DNA of 64,000 nucleotides, taken from positions 124,001-188,000 of the forward strand of contig JBGAQH010000001.1 in NCBI GenBank assembly GCA_044220875.1. Reading direction: 5' to 3'. This stretch comes from JAEUIT01 sp044220875. Its GTDB lineage: Bacteria; Planctomycetota; Phycisphaerae; Phycisphaerales; SM1A02. Below are positions 35,074 through 44,100 of the stretch, in pieces (position 1 is the first letter of the stretch; each line of letters begins with the position of its first letter). Made by a program: the position numbers and the translations under genes. The notes under the pieces were generated by a model. It did no database searches. It was not told the DNA's origin and saw nothing but the letters and a program-made list of their open reading frames with translations.

Positions 35074-36222
35074 ATGCGGATCACCGTCGTCATCGGTCCC
35101 TTCTTCCCGATGCCTCCCGCGCCGACGGGAGCGATCGAGAAGGTCTGGCACCGACTGTGCGAGGCGTTCGCGGCGCGCGGACATGAGGTGACCGTGCTCT
35201 GCCCTGCGGCCGAGGGCGAAGCGCGGGAGGAGTCGCGCCACGGCGTTCGCTATTGCCGACTGCACCGCTGGCACCGGACCGGTTCGACGAAGCTCGACCT
35301 CGTGAAGGACTTCCTCTACTCCTTCCGCGCACTCGCGACGCTGCCCGAGTCGGACGTCACGGTAACGAACTCCTTCTGGCTCCCGGCGCTGCTGCGGATC
35401 GCCCGCCGCTCGCGGGTCGGCGCGCTCAACGTGCACGCCCAGCGCTTCCCCAAGGGACAGTTCAGCCTCTATCGCGGCGCCGACCGCATCTCGACGGTGT
35501 CCGATGCGATCGCCTCGGCGATTCGCGAGCAGACTCCGGCGGTCGCCGACGCAATTCTCGTGATCCCCAATCCCGTTGACATCGCGGTCTTCTCCCCGGA
35601 CGGGCCGACGTCCCGCGAGCCCGGCACGCGGACGATCCTCTTCACCGGGCGCGTGCATCCGGAGAAGGGGCTCGACCTCCTGGTGAAGGCCTTCGTCCGC
35701 GTCCATCGCGAGCGGCGCGACGTGCGGCTCACGATCGTCGGCCCGAGCGAGGTCGCCCGCGGCGGCGGCGGGCCGAAGTTCGTCGAGTCCCTGCGGGCCC
35801 TGGCCGGCGACGCGCCGATCGCGTTCGGCGCGAACATCGCCGACCCCGCGGCGCTTGCCCTCACGCTTCGTTCATCCGACGTCTACTGCTACCCGAGCGT
35901 CGCCTACTTCGGCGAGGCCTCGCCGGTCGCGCCCCTCGAGGCGATGGCCTGCGGCGCCGTGACCGTGGTGAGCGACCTGCCGCAGTTCCGCGGATACGTC
36001 ACCGACGGCGTGACGGGGCTGACCTTTCCGCGCGAGGCTCCGGACGCCGACCTCCAGCTCGCCGCGCGGCTCGCAGGCGTTCTCGACGATTCGGCGCTTG
36101 CCGCGCGGCTGCGCGCCGCCGGCGTCGCCAGGGCCCGCGATCTCTCGGTCGACCGCATCGCCGACGCGCACCTTGCGGACTTCGAACGGCTCGTCGCGGC
36201 GCGCGGGAGGCCAACGTCATGA
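35074..36222 (+). CDS. glycosyltransferase family 4
   Basis: GT-B enzyme of 382 aa. N-terminal PFFPMPPAPTGAIEKVWHRLCEAFAARGHEVTVL is the usual acceptor domain start. The C-terminal donor domain has LFTGRVHPEKGLDLLVKAF (near residues 190-208), RLTIVGPS, the E-x7-E region GEASPVAPLEAMACG and a typical final helix. The start ATG 35074 lies 24 bp after the dioxygenase stop, and the next gene overlaps by ATGA, so it is transcribed with an acyltransferase. The pair looks like part of a surface-polysaccharide or glycolipid pathway inserted within the kynurenine genes. Sugar and acceptor are unknown. Confidence 0.85.
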   Translation: MRITVVIGPFFPMPPAPTGAIEKVWHRLCEAFAARGHEVTVLCPAAEGEAREESRHGVRYCRLHRWHRTGSTKLDLVKDFLYSFRALATLPESDVTVTNSFWLPALLRIARRSRVGALNVHAQRFPKGQFSLYRGADRISTVSDAIASAIREQTPAVADAILVIPNPVDIAVFSPDGPTSREPGTRTILFTGRVHPEKGLDLLVKAFVRVHRERRDVRLTIVGPSEVARGGGGPKFVESLRALAGDAPIAFGANIADPAALALTLRSSDVYCYPSVAYFGEASPVAPLEAMACGAVTVVSDLPQFRGYVTDGVTGLTFPREAPDADLQLAARLAGVLDDSALAARLRAAGVARARDLSVDRIADAHLADFERLVAARGRPTS

Positions 36223-36794
36223 GCGATCGGAGCGGACGGCTCGAGACGATGGAACAGCGCGACGCGTACTCGTCACCGTGGACGCTGGCCACGCGGCTCA
36301 AGGGCGGCGCGTGGTCAGTCGTGTGGTGCGTGCTCTTCCGCCCGACGCCGAAGCCGCTCTCGCCGTGGCGGGTGTTCCTGCTGCGGCTCTTCGGCGCGAA
36401 GGTCACCGGCACGCCCTTCGTCGCGAGCTCGGCGCGGGTGCGCATGCCGTGGAACCTGACGCTCGAGGACCGGGCGTGCATCGCGCCGGCCGCCGAGATC
36501 TACAACCTCGGCCCCTGCATCCTCCGGGCCCGCGCGACCGTGACGCAGCGGGCCTATCTCTGCGGCGGCACGCATGACCTCACGCTTCCGTCGCTGCCGC
36601 TCGTGACCGGCACGATCGAGGTCGGCGCCGACGCGTTCGTCGGCGCCCAGGCGATGATCCTGCCCGGCGTCCGCGTCGGCGAGGGCGCGGTGGTCGGCGC
36701 GGGCAGCGTCGTCACCAGGGACGTCGAGCCGTGGACGATCGTCGCCGGCAATCCGGCGCGGCCGATCGGCGAGCGCCGCATGCAGGCCACCTGA
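36219..36794 (+). CDS. LbH-fold acyltransferase (WcaF-like)
   Basis: Left-handed beta-helix (hexapeptide repeat) O-acetyltransferase of 191 aa. The N-terminal RVFLLRLFGAKVTGTPFVASSARVRMPWNL is typical of colanic-acid/LPS acetyltransferases. Hexapeptide turns are visible at IEVGADAFVGAQAMILPGVRVGEGAVVGAGSVV and the final NPARPIGER. It overlaps the glycosyltransferase stop by 4 bp (ATGA). Substrate unknown; it probably acetylates the polysaccharide made by its partner. Confidence 0.83.
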   Translation: MSDRSGRLETMEQRDAYSSPWTLATRLKGGAWSVVWCVLFRPTPKPLSPWRVFLLRLFGAKVTGTPFVASSARVRMPWNLTLEDRACIAPAAEIYNLGPCILRARATVTQRAYLCGGTHDLTLPSLPLVTGTIEVGADAFVGAQAMILPGVRVGEGAVVGAGSVVTRDVEPWTIVAGNPARPIGERRMQAT

Positions 36795-36797
36795 CAG

Positions 36798-38714
36798 TCA
36801 GAGCGTGATCTGCGAGCCGAAGTCGACGACCCGCTCCGGAGGCAGGCTGAACGCGCGGGTCGAGTCGACGGTGTTGCGGGCAAGGGCCGCGTAGAGGAGC
36901 TTCTGCCAGCGCGGCATCTTCGTCGTGCCGGTCGGGACGATCTCGACGCGGCGCGAGAAGAATGTCGTCGTGGCCGGGTCGTACTCGAGACCCTGCGTCT
37001 TCGCCCGCTCGAGGATGCGCGGCACGTTCGGCGTCTGCATGAATCCGCAGCGCGCCGTGACCTTCCACAGCCCGTCGGGCAGCCATTCCACCTGCACACT
37101 TCGGTTCGGCGAGACGAAGGGCGCGTTCACCGGCTGGATCGAGAGCAGGATGACCCGCTCGTGCAGCACGTGGGCGTGCTCGACGAAGAAGGCCAGGGCA
37201 TGCGGCGTGTTGTAGTTCGTCGCAAGGAAGACGGCCGTGCCCGGAACGCGCGGGATGTCGCGGGCCCAGATCTCGCCGATGAACTCGTAGATCGAGCGGC
37301 TCTCCTCGGCGATGCGGCGACCGAGGAGGTAGCTGCCCTGCACCCACGTCGAGAGGACGGTGAAGACCAGGAGCGCGACGAGCAGCGTGAACCAGCCGCC
37401 GCTGAGGAGCTTCACCGCGTTGGAGGAGAAGAAGAGGAGATCGATGGCCAGCGACGCCGCGACGATCGGAACGAGCATGCGCCGCTTCCATCGCCAGAGG
37501 CGCCGGGCGACGAGCGCGAAGAGGATCGTGGTGATCGCCATCTGGGCGGTGACGGCGATGCCGTAGGCGCCGGCAAGCTTGCTCGAGCTCGGGAAGACGG
37601 CAACCGTCAGCAGGCAACCCATGAGCATGAGCCAGTTCGCGGTCGGCACGTAGATCTGCCCCTTGTGCTCGCCCGAGGTGTGCACGACCTGAAGGCGCGG
37701 CAGGTATCCGAGGCGGATCGCCTGCTGGGCGAGGGAGAAGACGCCCGAGATCATCGCCTGGCTCGCGATGACCGTGGCCACCGTCGCGAGAAGCACCATC
37801 GGGAGCTGCACCCACCGCGGCACGAGGGCGAAGAACGGGTTCGACGCGGCGGCCGGATCGCTCAGGACCAGCGCACCCTGTCCGAAGTAGTTGAGGGCCA
37901 GGGCGGGCGCGGCGAAGAAGTACCAGCTCCAGCGGATCGGGCGGATGCCGAAGTGGCCCATGTCGGCGTAGAGCGCCTCGCCGCCGGTGATGACGAGGAC
38001 GACCGAGCCGAGGAGCAGGAAGGTGTGCGTCGGCTCGTTGACGAACATCGCGACCGCGTAGTAGGGGTTGATCGCCTGGAGCGTCGTCGGCTCGATCGAG
38101 ATCCCGTAGATGCCGAGCGCCGCGAGCACGACGAACCAGACGAACATGATCGGCCCGAAGACCACGCCGATCTTTCCCGTGCCGAACTGCTGCACCGCGA
38201 AGAGCGCGCAGAGGATGATCACCGTGCCCGGCAGCACCAGCGAGTTGAGCCGCTCGTTGACGACGGTGAGGCCCTCCATCGCCGAGAGCACCGAGATCGA
38301 GGGCGTGATGATGCCGTCGCCGTAGAGGAGTCCGGCGCCGAGCATCGCAAGCAGCACCGCCACCTTGTGCAGGCGCCCGACGCGCGAGGAGAGGCTGCGC
38401 GGGACGAGGGAGAGGAGCGCGAAGATGCCGCCCTCGCCGCGGTTGGCGGCGCGGGTGATGATCAGGAGGTACTTCACGCTGACGACCAGCGTCATCGCCC
38501 AGAAGACGAGCGAGAGCACGCCCATCACCTCGTCGCGCTCAAGCTGTCGGAACGTCCCGTCGGCGCGCAGGGCCAAGTGCTGGAACGACTCCTTCAGCGC
38601 GTAGAGGGGACTGGTGCCGATGTCGCCGTAGACGACGCCCAGCGCCCCCAGCGCCAAGGCAAGCGTCGTCTTGAGGGGAACCCGCGACCCATGAGGGGCG
38701 GCATGAGTGGACAT
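36798..38714 (-). CDS. kup: KUP-family potassium uptake protein
   Basis: Proton-coupled K+ importer, 638 aa. The family start is clear: LALALGALGVVYGDIGTSPLYALKE, then YLLIITRAANRGEGGIFALL and GAGLLYGDGIITPSISVLSA, followed by PTLQAINPYYA-like loop 7. About 12 helices lie in residues 15-460, with the typical soluble C-terminal domain ending at 638. The ATG at 38714 (MSTHAAPHG) is preferred; no Shine-Dalgarno precedes it. It lies on the opposite strand to its neighbours, tail to tail with the acyltransferase, and divides the kynurenine genes in two. Confidence 0.94.
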   Translation of the reverse strand: MSTHAAPHGSRVPLKTTLALALGALGVVYGDIGTSPLYALKESFQHLALRADGTFRQLERDEVMGVLSLVFWAMTLVVSVKYLLIITRAANRGEGGIFALLSLVPRSLSSRVGRLHKVAVLLAMLGAGLLYGDGIITPSISVLSAMEGLTVVNERLNSLVLPGTVIILCALFAVQQFGTGKIGVVFGPIMFVWFVVLAALGIYGISIEPTTLQAINPYYAVAMFVNEPTHTFLLLGSVVLVITGGEALYADMGHFGIRPIRWSWYFFAAPALALNYFGQGALVLSDPAAASNPFFALVPRWVQLPMVLLATVATVIASQAMISGVFSLAQQAIRLGYLPRLQVVHTSGEHKGQIYVPTANWLMLMGCLLTVAVFPSSSKLAGAYGIAVTAQMAITTILFALVARRLWRWKRRMLVPIVAASLAIDLLFFSSNAVKLLSGGWFTLLVALLVFTVLSTWVQGSYLLGRRIAEESRSIYEFIGEIWARDIPRVPGTAVFLATNYNTPHALAFFVEHAHVLHERVILLSIQPVNAPFVSPNRSVQVEWLPDGLWKVTARCGFMQTPNVPRILERAKTQGLEYDPATTTFFSRRVEIVPTGTTKMPRWQKLLYAALARNTVDSTRAFSLPPERVVDFGSQITL

Positions 38715-38955
38715 GGCCGTCAGGTGGCGACCGAGTGGGTCGCCGATGGACCGTACAGCGGAAGGGGGGCGTGTCCCCCCAAACCTCGGACGGACCGGAT
38801 CGTGCGATCCCGGTCGTCGTCCGAACCGCCCGCTGCGGGTCGAATCGGAAATGCTAACGCGCACCGCGGCAACCACGAGGTATTGGCGAGCACTCGCCGG
38901 GGATGGAGGCACAATCCCCCTCGACCTCGTCGCCCCATCGTTAGGATGTTCGCCG
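38715..38955. other. 241-bp divergent spacer between kup and the ACMSD gene
   Basis: Holds the promoters of both genes. Rightward TAGGAT (38942-38947) is 8 nt before the ACMSD ATG. Leftward TAGCAT at about 38854-38859 is a candidate -10 for kup. No gene is supported here. Confidence 0.4.
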
Positions 38956-39963
38956 ATGCCGTCCGGGAAGATCGATCTCCACACGCACATCCTTCCCGAA
39001 CGTTGGCCGAACCTTCGGCAGCGGTATGGCTACGGCGGCTGGGTCGCGCTCGAGGCACACGGACCCTGCTGCGCCCGCATGCACATCGACGGCCGCTTCT
39101 TCCGCTCGATCGACTCCAACTGCTGGGACCCGACGGTGCGCATCGCCGAGTGCGACCGGCATGGCATCTCGACGCAGGTGCTCTCGACGGTTCCGGTGCT
39201 GTTCGCGTACTGGGCGAAGGCCGCGGACACGCTTGACTTCGCGCGCTTCCTCAACGACCACGTCGCGGGCGTCTGCCGCGGCCGGCCCGATCGCTTCATC
39301 GGGCTCGGGACCGTGCCGCTCCAGGACCCGCAGCTTGCCATCGGCGAGCTGGAGCGCTGCATCGGCGAGCTCGGCATGCGCGGCGTCGAGATCGGCTCGC
39401 ACGTCAACCACTGGAACCTCAACGCGCCGGAGCTGTTTCCGTTTTTCGAGCGATGTGAACAGCTGGGCGCTGCTGTCTTCGTCCACCCCTGGGACATGAT
39501 GGGCCAGGAGTCGATGCAGAAGTATTGGCTGCCGTGGCTCGTCGGAATGCCCGCCGAGACCTCCCGCGCCGCGTGCTCGCTCATCTTCGGCGGCGTGCTG
39601 GCCCGATTGCCGCGGCTCCGGGTCTGCCTCTCGCACGGCGGCGGAAGCTTTCCCTTCACGCTGGGCCGGATCGAGCACGGCTTCCGCGAGCGGCCCGACC
39701 TCTGCGCCGTCGACAACGCGGCCTCGCCGCGCGAGACGCTGCCGCGGCTCTGGTTCGACTCGCTCGTGCACGACGCGGAAGCGCTTCGCTTCCTCATCCG
39801 CCTCGTCGGCGCGCAGCGCGTCGCGTTGGGCAGCGACTATCCCTTCCCGCTCGGCGAGCGCGAGCCCGGGGCGCTCATCGAGTCGATGGGCGACCTCGAC
39901 GCAGCAACTCGCGAACTGCTGCTTTCCGGAGCCGCCCGCACCTTCCTCGGACTCTCCGCATGA
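38956..39963 (+). CDS. nbaD: 2-amino-3-carboxymuconate-6-semialdehyde decarboxylase (ACMSD)
   Basis: Zn-dependent amidohydrolase-fold decarboxylase that converts ACMS to 2-aminomuconate semialdehyde, diverting it from quinolinate. 335 aa. The metal ligands are at the same numbers as in the characterised Pseudomonas enzyme: H9 and H11 (KIDLHTHILPE), H177 (FVHPWDMM), D294 (LGSDYPFPLG), plus H227 (CLSHGGG). It overlaps kynureninase by ATGA, so the two are translated together. TAGGAT lies 8 nt before the ATG and no Shine-Dalgarno is seen. Confidence 0.92.
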   Translation: MPSGKIDLHTHILPERWPNLRQRYGYGGWVALEAHGPCCARMHIDGRFFRSIDSNCWDPTVRIAECDRHGISTQVLSTVPVLFAYWAKAADTLDFARFLNDHVAGVCRGRPDRFIGLGTVPLQDPQLAIGELERCIGELGMRGVEIGSHVNHWNLNAPELFPFFERCEQLGAAVFVHPWDMMGQESMQKYWLPWLVGMPAETSRAACSLIFGGVLARLPRLRVCLSHGGGSFPFTLGRIEHGFRERPDLCAVDNAASPRETLPRLWFDSLVHDAEALRFLIRLVGAQRVALGSDYPFPLGEREPGALIESMGDLDAATRELLLSGAARTFLGLSA

Positions 39964-41273
39964 CCACGCTCACGGCACTCGGACAGGTGACGGCCGGCGA
40001 CTTCGATCCGCACGAGCGGTTCGCGCGGCATCTCGACTCGATCGACGATCTCGCCCACTTGCGCGGGCGCTTCGCGATTCCGCGGGCTGCGTCGGGCGAG
40101 GACTCGATCTACCTCTGCGGCAACTCCCTCGGCCTGATGCCGAAGCGCACCGGCGAGCTGCTCGCCCGGGAGCTCGAGGACTGGGCGAACCTCGGCGTCG
40201 AGGGCCACATGCACGCCCTGACGCCGTGGTACTCCTATCACGAGGTCTTCCGCGAGAGCGGCGCCCGGCTCGTCGGCGGACTGCCGGGCGAGGTCGTCAT
40301 GATGAACTCGCTCACCGTGAACCTGCACCTGATGCTGGTCACGTTCTTCCGTCCGCGCGGGCGGCGCACGAAGATCCTCATCGAGGACGGCGCGTTCCCG
40401 AGCGACACCTATGCGGTGAAGACGCACCTGGCGACGCACGGACTCGACTGGCGCGAGCATCTCGTGCTGGCCGCGCCGCGCCCCGGCGAGCACACGCTCC
40501 GCACCGAGGACGTGCTCGGGCTCATCGAGCGCCACGGCGAGGAGCTCGCCGTCACGATGCTGAGCGGCGTCCACTTCCTCTCGGGCCAGGCGCTCGAGAT
40601 CCGGCGCATCACCGGGGCCGCGCAGCGCGTCGGCGCGATCGCCGGATGGGACCTCGCCCACGCCGCGGGCAATCTCGAGCTTCGGCTGCACGACTGGAAC
40701 GTCGACTTCGCGTGCTGGTGCTCGTACAAGTACGTCAACGCCGGACCCGGCGCGATCGCCGGAGCGTTCGTGCACGAGCGGCACGGGAACAACGCGACGC
40801 TGCCGCGCTTCGCCGGATGGTGGGGCAACGATCCCGCGACGCGCTTCCGCATGCAGCTCATCCCCGACTTCGTGCCGCGGCCGGGCGCCGACGGTTGGCA
40901 GATCTCGAATCCGCCGATCCTGGCGATGACCCCGCTCCGCGCGTCGCTTGAGGTCTTCGACGAGGCAGGCATGACGAGGCTGCGGGCCAAGAGCCGCGTG
41001 CTGACCGGCTACATGCACTGGCTCCTGCGCGAGCTCGTGCCGCAGGCGAACGCATGGGAGATCATCACCCCGCACGACGCCGAGTCCCGCGGCTGCCAGC
41101 TCTCGATCCTCGTCCACGACCGGCCGCGCGAGCGGTTCCGGGCCCTCAGCGACGCGGGGGTCATCTGCGACTTCCGCGAGCCCAACGTCATTCGCGTCGC
41201 GCCGACGCCGTCGTACAACACCTTCCTCGACGTCCATCGCTTCGCCCACGTGATGGCCCGTCTCGCCGACTGA
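39960..41273 (+). CDS. kynU: kynureninase
   Basis: PLP enzyme that cleaves (3-hydroxy)kynurenine to (3-hydroxy)anthranilate and alanine. 437 aa, fold type I. Recognisable segments are IYLCGNSLGLMPKRT, GVEGHMHALTPWYSYHE, the PLP Asp in IAGWDLAHAAGN, and the Schiff-base Lys K257 in CWCSYKYVNAGPG, followed by GWWGNDPATRF. Start overlaps the ACMSD stop (ATGA), and kmo begins 9 bp after its stop, marking one operon. Confidence 0.94.
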   Translation: MTTLTALGQVTAGDFDPHERFARHLDSIDDLAHLRGRFAIPRAASGEDSIYLCGNSLGLMPKRTGELLARELEDWANLGVEGHMHALTPWYSYHEVFRESGARLVGGLPGEVVMMNSLTVNLHLMLVTFFRPRGRRTKILIEDGAFPSDTYAVKTHLATHGLDWREHLVLAAPRPGEHTLRTEDVLGLIERHGEELAVTMLSGVHFLSGQALEIRRITGAAQRVGAIAGWDLAHAAGNLELRLHDWNVDFACWCSYKYVNAGPGAIAGAFVHERHGNNATLPRFAGWWGNDPATRFRMQLIPDFVPRPGADGWQISNPPILAMTPLRASLEVFDEAGMTRLRAKSRVLTGYMHWLLRELVPQANAWEIITPHDAESRGCQLSILVHDRPRERFRALSDAGVICDFREPNVIRVAPTPSYNTFLDVHRFAHVMARLAD

Positions 41274-41282
41274 GTCCACGCC

Positions 41283-42620
41283 ATGCCCCGTCGCATCCTC
41301 ATCGTCGGTGCCGGTCTCGGAGGCTCGCTCCTCGCGGCGTACCTCGGCCGCGCCGGACATCGGGTCCTTCTCGTCGAGCGCCGCGGCGACCCGCGGGCGA
41401 GGAACTACGTCGGCGGACGGTCGATCAACCTCGCGATCTCGGCCCGCGGCATCCACGCCCTCGAGCGGGCCGGCCTCGCCGACGAACTGCTCGCCCAGGG
41501 CATTCGCATGCCCGGGCGCATGATCCACCCGATCTCGGGAAGCGCGGCGTTCCAGCCCTACTCGAGCGACCCGAATCGGGCGATCAACTCCGTGAGCCGA
41601 TCGCGCCTGAACCTGCTGCTGCTGAACGCGGCGTGCCGCGAGCCGAACGTCGAAGCCCGATTCGATCTCCGTTGCGCCGACATCGACCTCGCCGCGCCGG
41701 CGGCGACGTTCGTGCGGGCCGACGGCAGCTCCGAGCGCATCGAGGCCGACCTCGTGATCGGCGCCGACGGCGCGTTCTCCGCGGTGCGGGCAGTCATGCA
41801 GCGCACCGAGCGATTCGACTACAGCCAGTCCTATCTCGGGCACGGGTACAAGGAGCTGACCATCCCGGCGCGGGCCGACGGCTCCTTCGCGATCGACCGG
41901 AACGCGCTGCACATCTGGCCGCGCGGCGGCTCGATGATGATCGCACTGCCGAATCCCGACGGGAGCTTCACCTGCACGCTCTTCTGGCCGTGGGAGGGCG
42001 CGGGGAGCTTCGCCGAGGTCCGCGGCGACGAGGCCGTCCGTCGGCACTTCGAACGCTTCTATCCCGACGCCGTGCCGCTCATGCCGACGCTGCTTGAGGA
42101 CTTCAGGAACAACCCCGTCGGCTCGCTCGTGACCGTGCGCTGTTCGCCGTGGCACCTCAACGGCACCGTGGCGCTCCTGGGCGACGCCGCCCACGCGGTC
42201 GTGCCCTTCTACGGACAGGGCGCCAACGCGAGCTTCGAGGACTGCGAGGCGCTGACCGACGCGATGGCGGCGCATCCCAACGACCAGCGGGCGGCGCTGG
42301 ATCTCTACCAGGCGAGCCGCATCCGGCACGCCAACGCGATCGCCGACATGGCCCTGGCGAATTTCGTCGAGATGCGCGACAAGACGGCGTCGCCGGCGTT
42401 TCGCTGGCGGAAGCGCATCGAGCACGCGCTGCACGGCCTCTTCCCGCAGTCCTACGTGCCGCTCTACGACATGGTGAGCTTCAGCACCATCCCGTACGCC
42501 GATGCCCGCGAGCGGGCGAGGCGGCAGGACCGCGCGGTCCTCGCGATTGCCGCGACGGCGGCGGCGACCGGCGCGATCGCGGTCGGTGCGATCGGCGCGA
42601 CCATGCTCTTCGGAAGCTGA
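41283..42620 (+). CDS. kmo: kynurenine 3-monooxygenase
   Basis: FAD-dependent hydroxylase converting L-kynurenine to 3-hydroxykynurenine. 445 aa. The dinucleotide fold is at residues 5-30 (ILIVGAGLGGSLLAAYLGRAGH), the kmo-specific GRSINLAISARGIHALERAGL follows, then GADGAFSAVR and the flavin-binding GDAAHAVVPFYGQGANASFEDCEAL. A hydrophobic tail (ALAIAATAAATGAIAVGAIG-like, residues 420-440) may anchor it to the membrane, as in other KMOs. The next gene starts 18 bp downstream with AGGAG. Confidence 0.94.
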   Translation: MPRRILIVGAGLGGSLLAAYLGRAGHRVLLVERRGDPRARNYVGGRSINLAISARGIHALERAGLADELLAQGIRMPGRMIHPISGSAAFQPYSSDPNRAINSVSRSRLNLLLLNAACREPNVEARFDLRCADIDLAAPAATFVRADGSSERIEADLVIGADGAFSAVRAVMQRTERFDYSQSYLGHGYKELTIPARADGSFAIDRNALHIWPRGGSMMIALPNPDGSFTCTLFWPWEGAGSFAEVRGDEAVRRHFERFYPDAVPLMPTLLEDFRNNPVGSLVTVRCSPWHLNGTVALLGDAAHAVVPFYGQGANASFEDCEALTDAMAAHPNDQRAALDLYQASRIRHANAIADMALANFVEMRDKTASPAFRWRKRIEHALHGLFPQSYVPLYDMVSFSTIPYADARERARRQDRAVLAIAATAAATGAIAVGAIGATMLFGS

Positions 42621-42638
42621 CCCGTCCACAGGAGAACG

Positions 42639-43400
42639 ATGATGGCATCGCACAGCGAAGTCGCGGAACACTGGGGACGGCCGATCTGCGCCAACTGCGG
42701 ACAGGACCTGACCGGGCTGGTCGACAGCAGCAAGTGCAGCGAATGCGGCAAGCCGCTGGTCGAGGTCCTTGTCCGCGAGACGTCGAAGATCCGGCGCTTC
42801 CGGCGCTACAACTCGAAGGCGACGCTCTTCGGCATGCCGGCCCTGTCGATCGCTCGCGGGATCGGCCCCGACGGACGCACCGGACACGCCCGCGGCTGGA
42901 TCGCGATCGGCGACCGGGCCACCGGCGTCGTCGCCTTCGGTGGGTCGGCTCGTGGCATCGTCTCGTTCGGCGGATCGTCGGTCGGGCTTGTTGCCGTCGG
43001 CGGCATGTCGGTCGGCCTGTTTGTCTCCTTCGGCGGCATGGCGATCGCACCGCTCGGCCTCGCGTTCGGCGGCATGTCGATCGGCGCGATCGCGGTCGGC
43101 GGCATGGCGGTCGGCTTCGCCGCGGTCAGCGGTGCCTCGATCGCGTATTACGCGTGGGGGCCACCGGGCGGTTCTTGGGCCGCCTATCACGCGATGGTCC
43201 GTGGCGGACCGGGCGACCGGGCGGCGATCGACTTCTTCGAGTCGATCTCCTGGCTGGTCGGCTCCCCGGGCGGGCGTCTCTCGATGATGCGACCGATGGT
43301 GTGGGCGACGTCGATCTTCGTGAGCCTGGCGGCGGCCCTGGCGGCGCCGGGCGTCCTGCGATGGTCACGCGAAAAGGACGACCCCGCGGAGGAATCGTGA
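42639..43400 (+). CDS. zinc-ribbon protein with Gly-Gly repeat region, unknown function
   Basis: Not a known kynurenine enzyme. Residues 15-45 form a zinc ribbon (ICANCGQDLTGLVDSSKCSECGKPL). Residues about 85-170 are seven imperfect repeats of 9-10 residues with the pattern [ILV]-x-[FV]-G-G-x-[SA]-x-G, such as VVAFGGSARG and LVAVGGMSVG. The regular spacing and lack of charge suggest a beta-solenoid or a membrane-embedded repeat. One more hydrophobic helix lies near the C-terminus (SIFVSLAAALAAPGVL). It sits inside the kynurenine operon: AGGAG precedes the ATG and its TGA overlaps the next GTG. Its role is not clear. Confidence 0.6.
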   Translation: MMASHSEVAEHWGRPICANCGQDLTGLVDSSKCSECGKPLVEVLVRETSKIRRFRRYNSKATLFGMPALSIARGIGPDGRTGHARGWIAIGDRATGVVAFGGSARGIVSFGGSSVGLVAVGGMSVGLFVSFGGMAIAPLGLAFGGMSIGAIAVGGMAVGFAAVSGASIAYYAWGPPGGSWAAYHAMVRGGPGDRAAIDFFESISWLVGSPGGRLSMMRPMVWATSIFVSLAAALAAPGVLRWSREKDDPAEES

Positions 43401-44044
43401 CGATCATCGACATCACGCCGCCGATCACCACCGATCTCGCGGTATGGCCGGGCGACACGCCACCGACGCGCGAAGTGTTATGCACGATCGAGGGCGGCGC
43501 GTCGGTCACCCTCTCGACGGTGCGGGCGACGGTCCATCTTGGCGCTCACGCCGACGGCCCGAATCACTATGGGGCCGGGGCCAGTTCGATCGAATCCCAG
43601 CGGCTCGAGCACTACCTCGGCGAATGTCAGGTCGTGCGGGCGAGGGTCGCTCGCGGCGAGCGCGTGCGGCTTGCCGATCTCGAATCGATGCCGACCGCGC
43701 GGCGCGTCCTCATCGCGACTGACACCTATCCCGATGCCAACCGCTTCAATGAGGACTTCGCGGCGCTCGATCCGGCGCTCGTCGACGCACTCGCCGATCG
43801 CGGCGCAATCACGATCGGCATCGATACGCCGAGCGTCGATCTCTTCTCGTCGAAGGACCTCCCGGCGCATCGCCGATTTCTCGCTCGCGATCTGGCGATC
43901 CTCGAGGGGCTGCGGCTGGCGCACGTCGCCTCCGGTCACTATGAGCTGATCGCCCTGCCCCTCCCTCTTGTCGGCTTTGACGCGAGTCCGGTGCGGGCGG
44001 TGCTGCGGATGCCCCGAGCGAGCGTGAACACAGAGCGCGCGTGA
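43397..44044 (+). CDS. kynB: kynurenine formamidase
   Basis: Metal-dependent hydrolase (cyclase family) that removes formate from N-formylkynurenine. 215 aa. The metal-binding motif is H47-L-G-A-H51-x-D53-x-P-x-H57 (VHLGAHADGPNHY), and the C-terminal catalytic SGHYELIALPL region is present. The start is GTG 43397, whose TGA overlap with the previous stop (GTGA) and a preceding GGAGG mark coupled translation. The final residues SVNTERA are encoded by the first unit of a 17-bp tandem repeat, so the C-terminus has been altered by repeat expansion. Confidence 0.9.
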   Translation: MTIIDITPPITTDLAVWPGDTPPTREVLCTIEGGASVTLSTVRATVHLGAHADGPNHYGAGASSIESQRLEHYLGECQVVRARVARGERVRLADLESMPTARRVLIATDTYPDANRFNEDFAALDPALVDALADRGAITIGIDTPSVDLFSSKDLPAHRRFLARDLAILEGLRLAHVASGHYELIALPLPLVGFDASPVRAVLRMPRASVNTERA

Positions 44045-44091
44045 ACACAGAGCGCGCGTGAACACAGAGCCCGCGTGAACACAGAGCGCGG
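44024..44091. repeat. 17-bp tandem repeat, four units, covering the kynB 3' end
   Basis: Units GTGAACACAGAGCGCGC at 44024-44040, 44041-44057, 44058-44074 (one mismatch) and 44075-44091 (last base differs). Unit one encodes the last residues of KynB and the stop codon is formed at the junction with unit two. Copy number is likely to vary between strains. Confidence 0.9.
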
Positions 44092-44100
44092 ACGTGCGAC

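Noticed and set aside
37161..39236. Open frame of 691 codons opposite kup
   Set aside because: Antisense to a recognisable Kup transporter and composed of charged low-complexity sequence.
39837..43190. Open frame of 1117 codons opposite the kynurenine genes
   Set aside because: The opposite strand encodes ACMSD, kynureninase and KMO with catalytic residues in place; the antisense translation has no recognisable fold.
44024..44091. 17-bp repeats as a CRISPR or attachment site
   Set aside because: Contiguous units with no spacers and no integrase nearby; a simple tandem repeat explains them.
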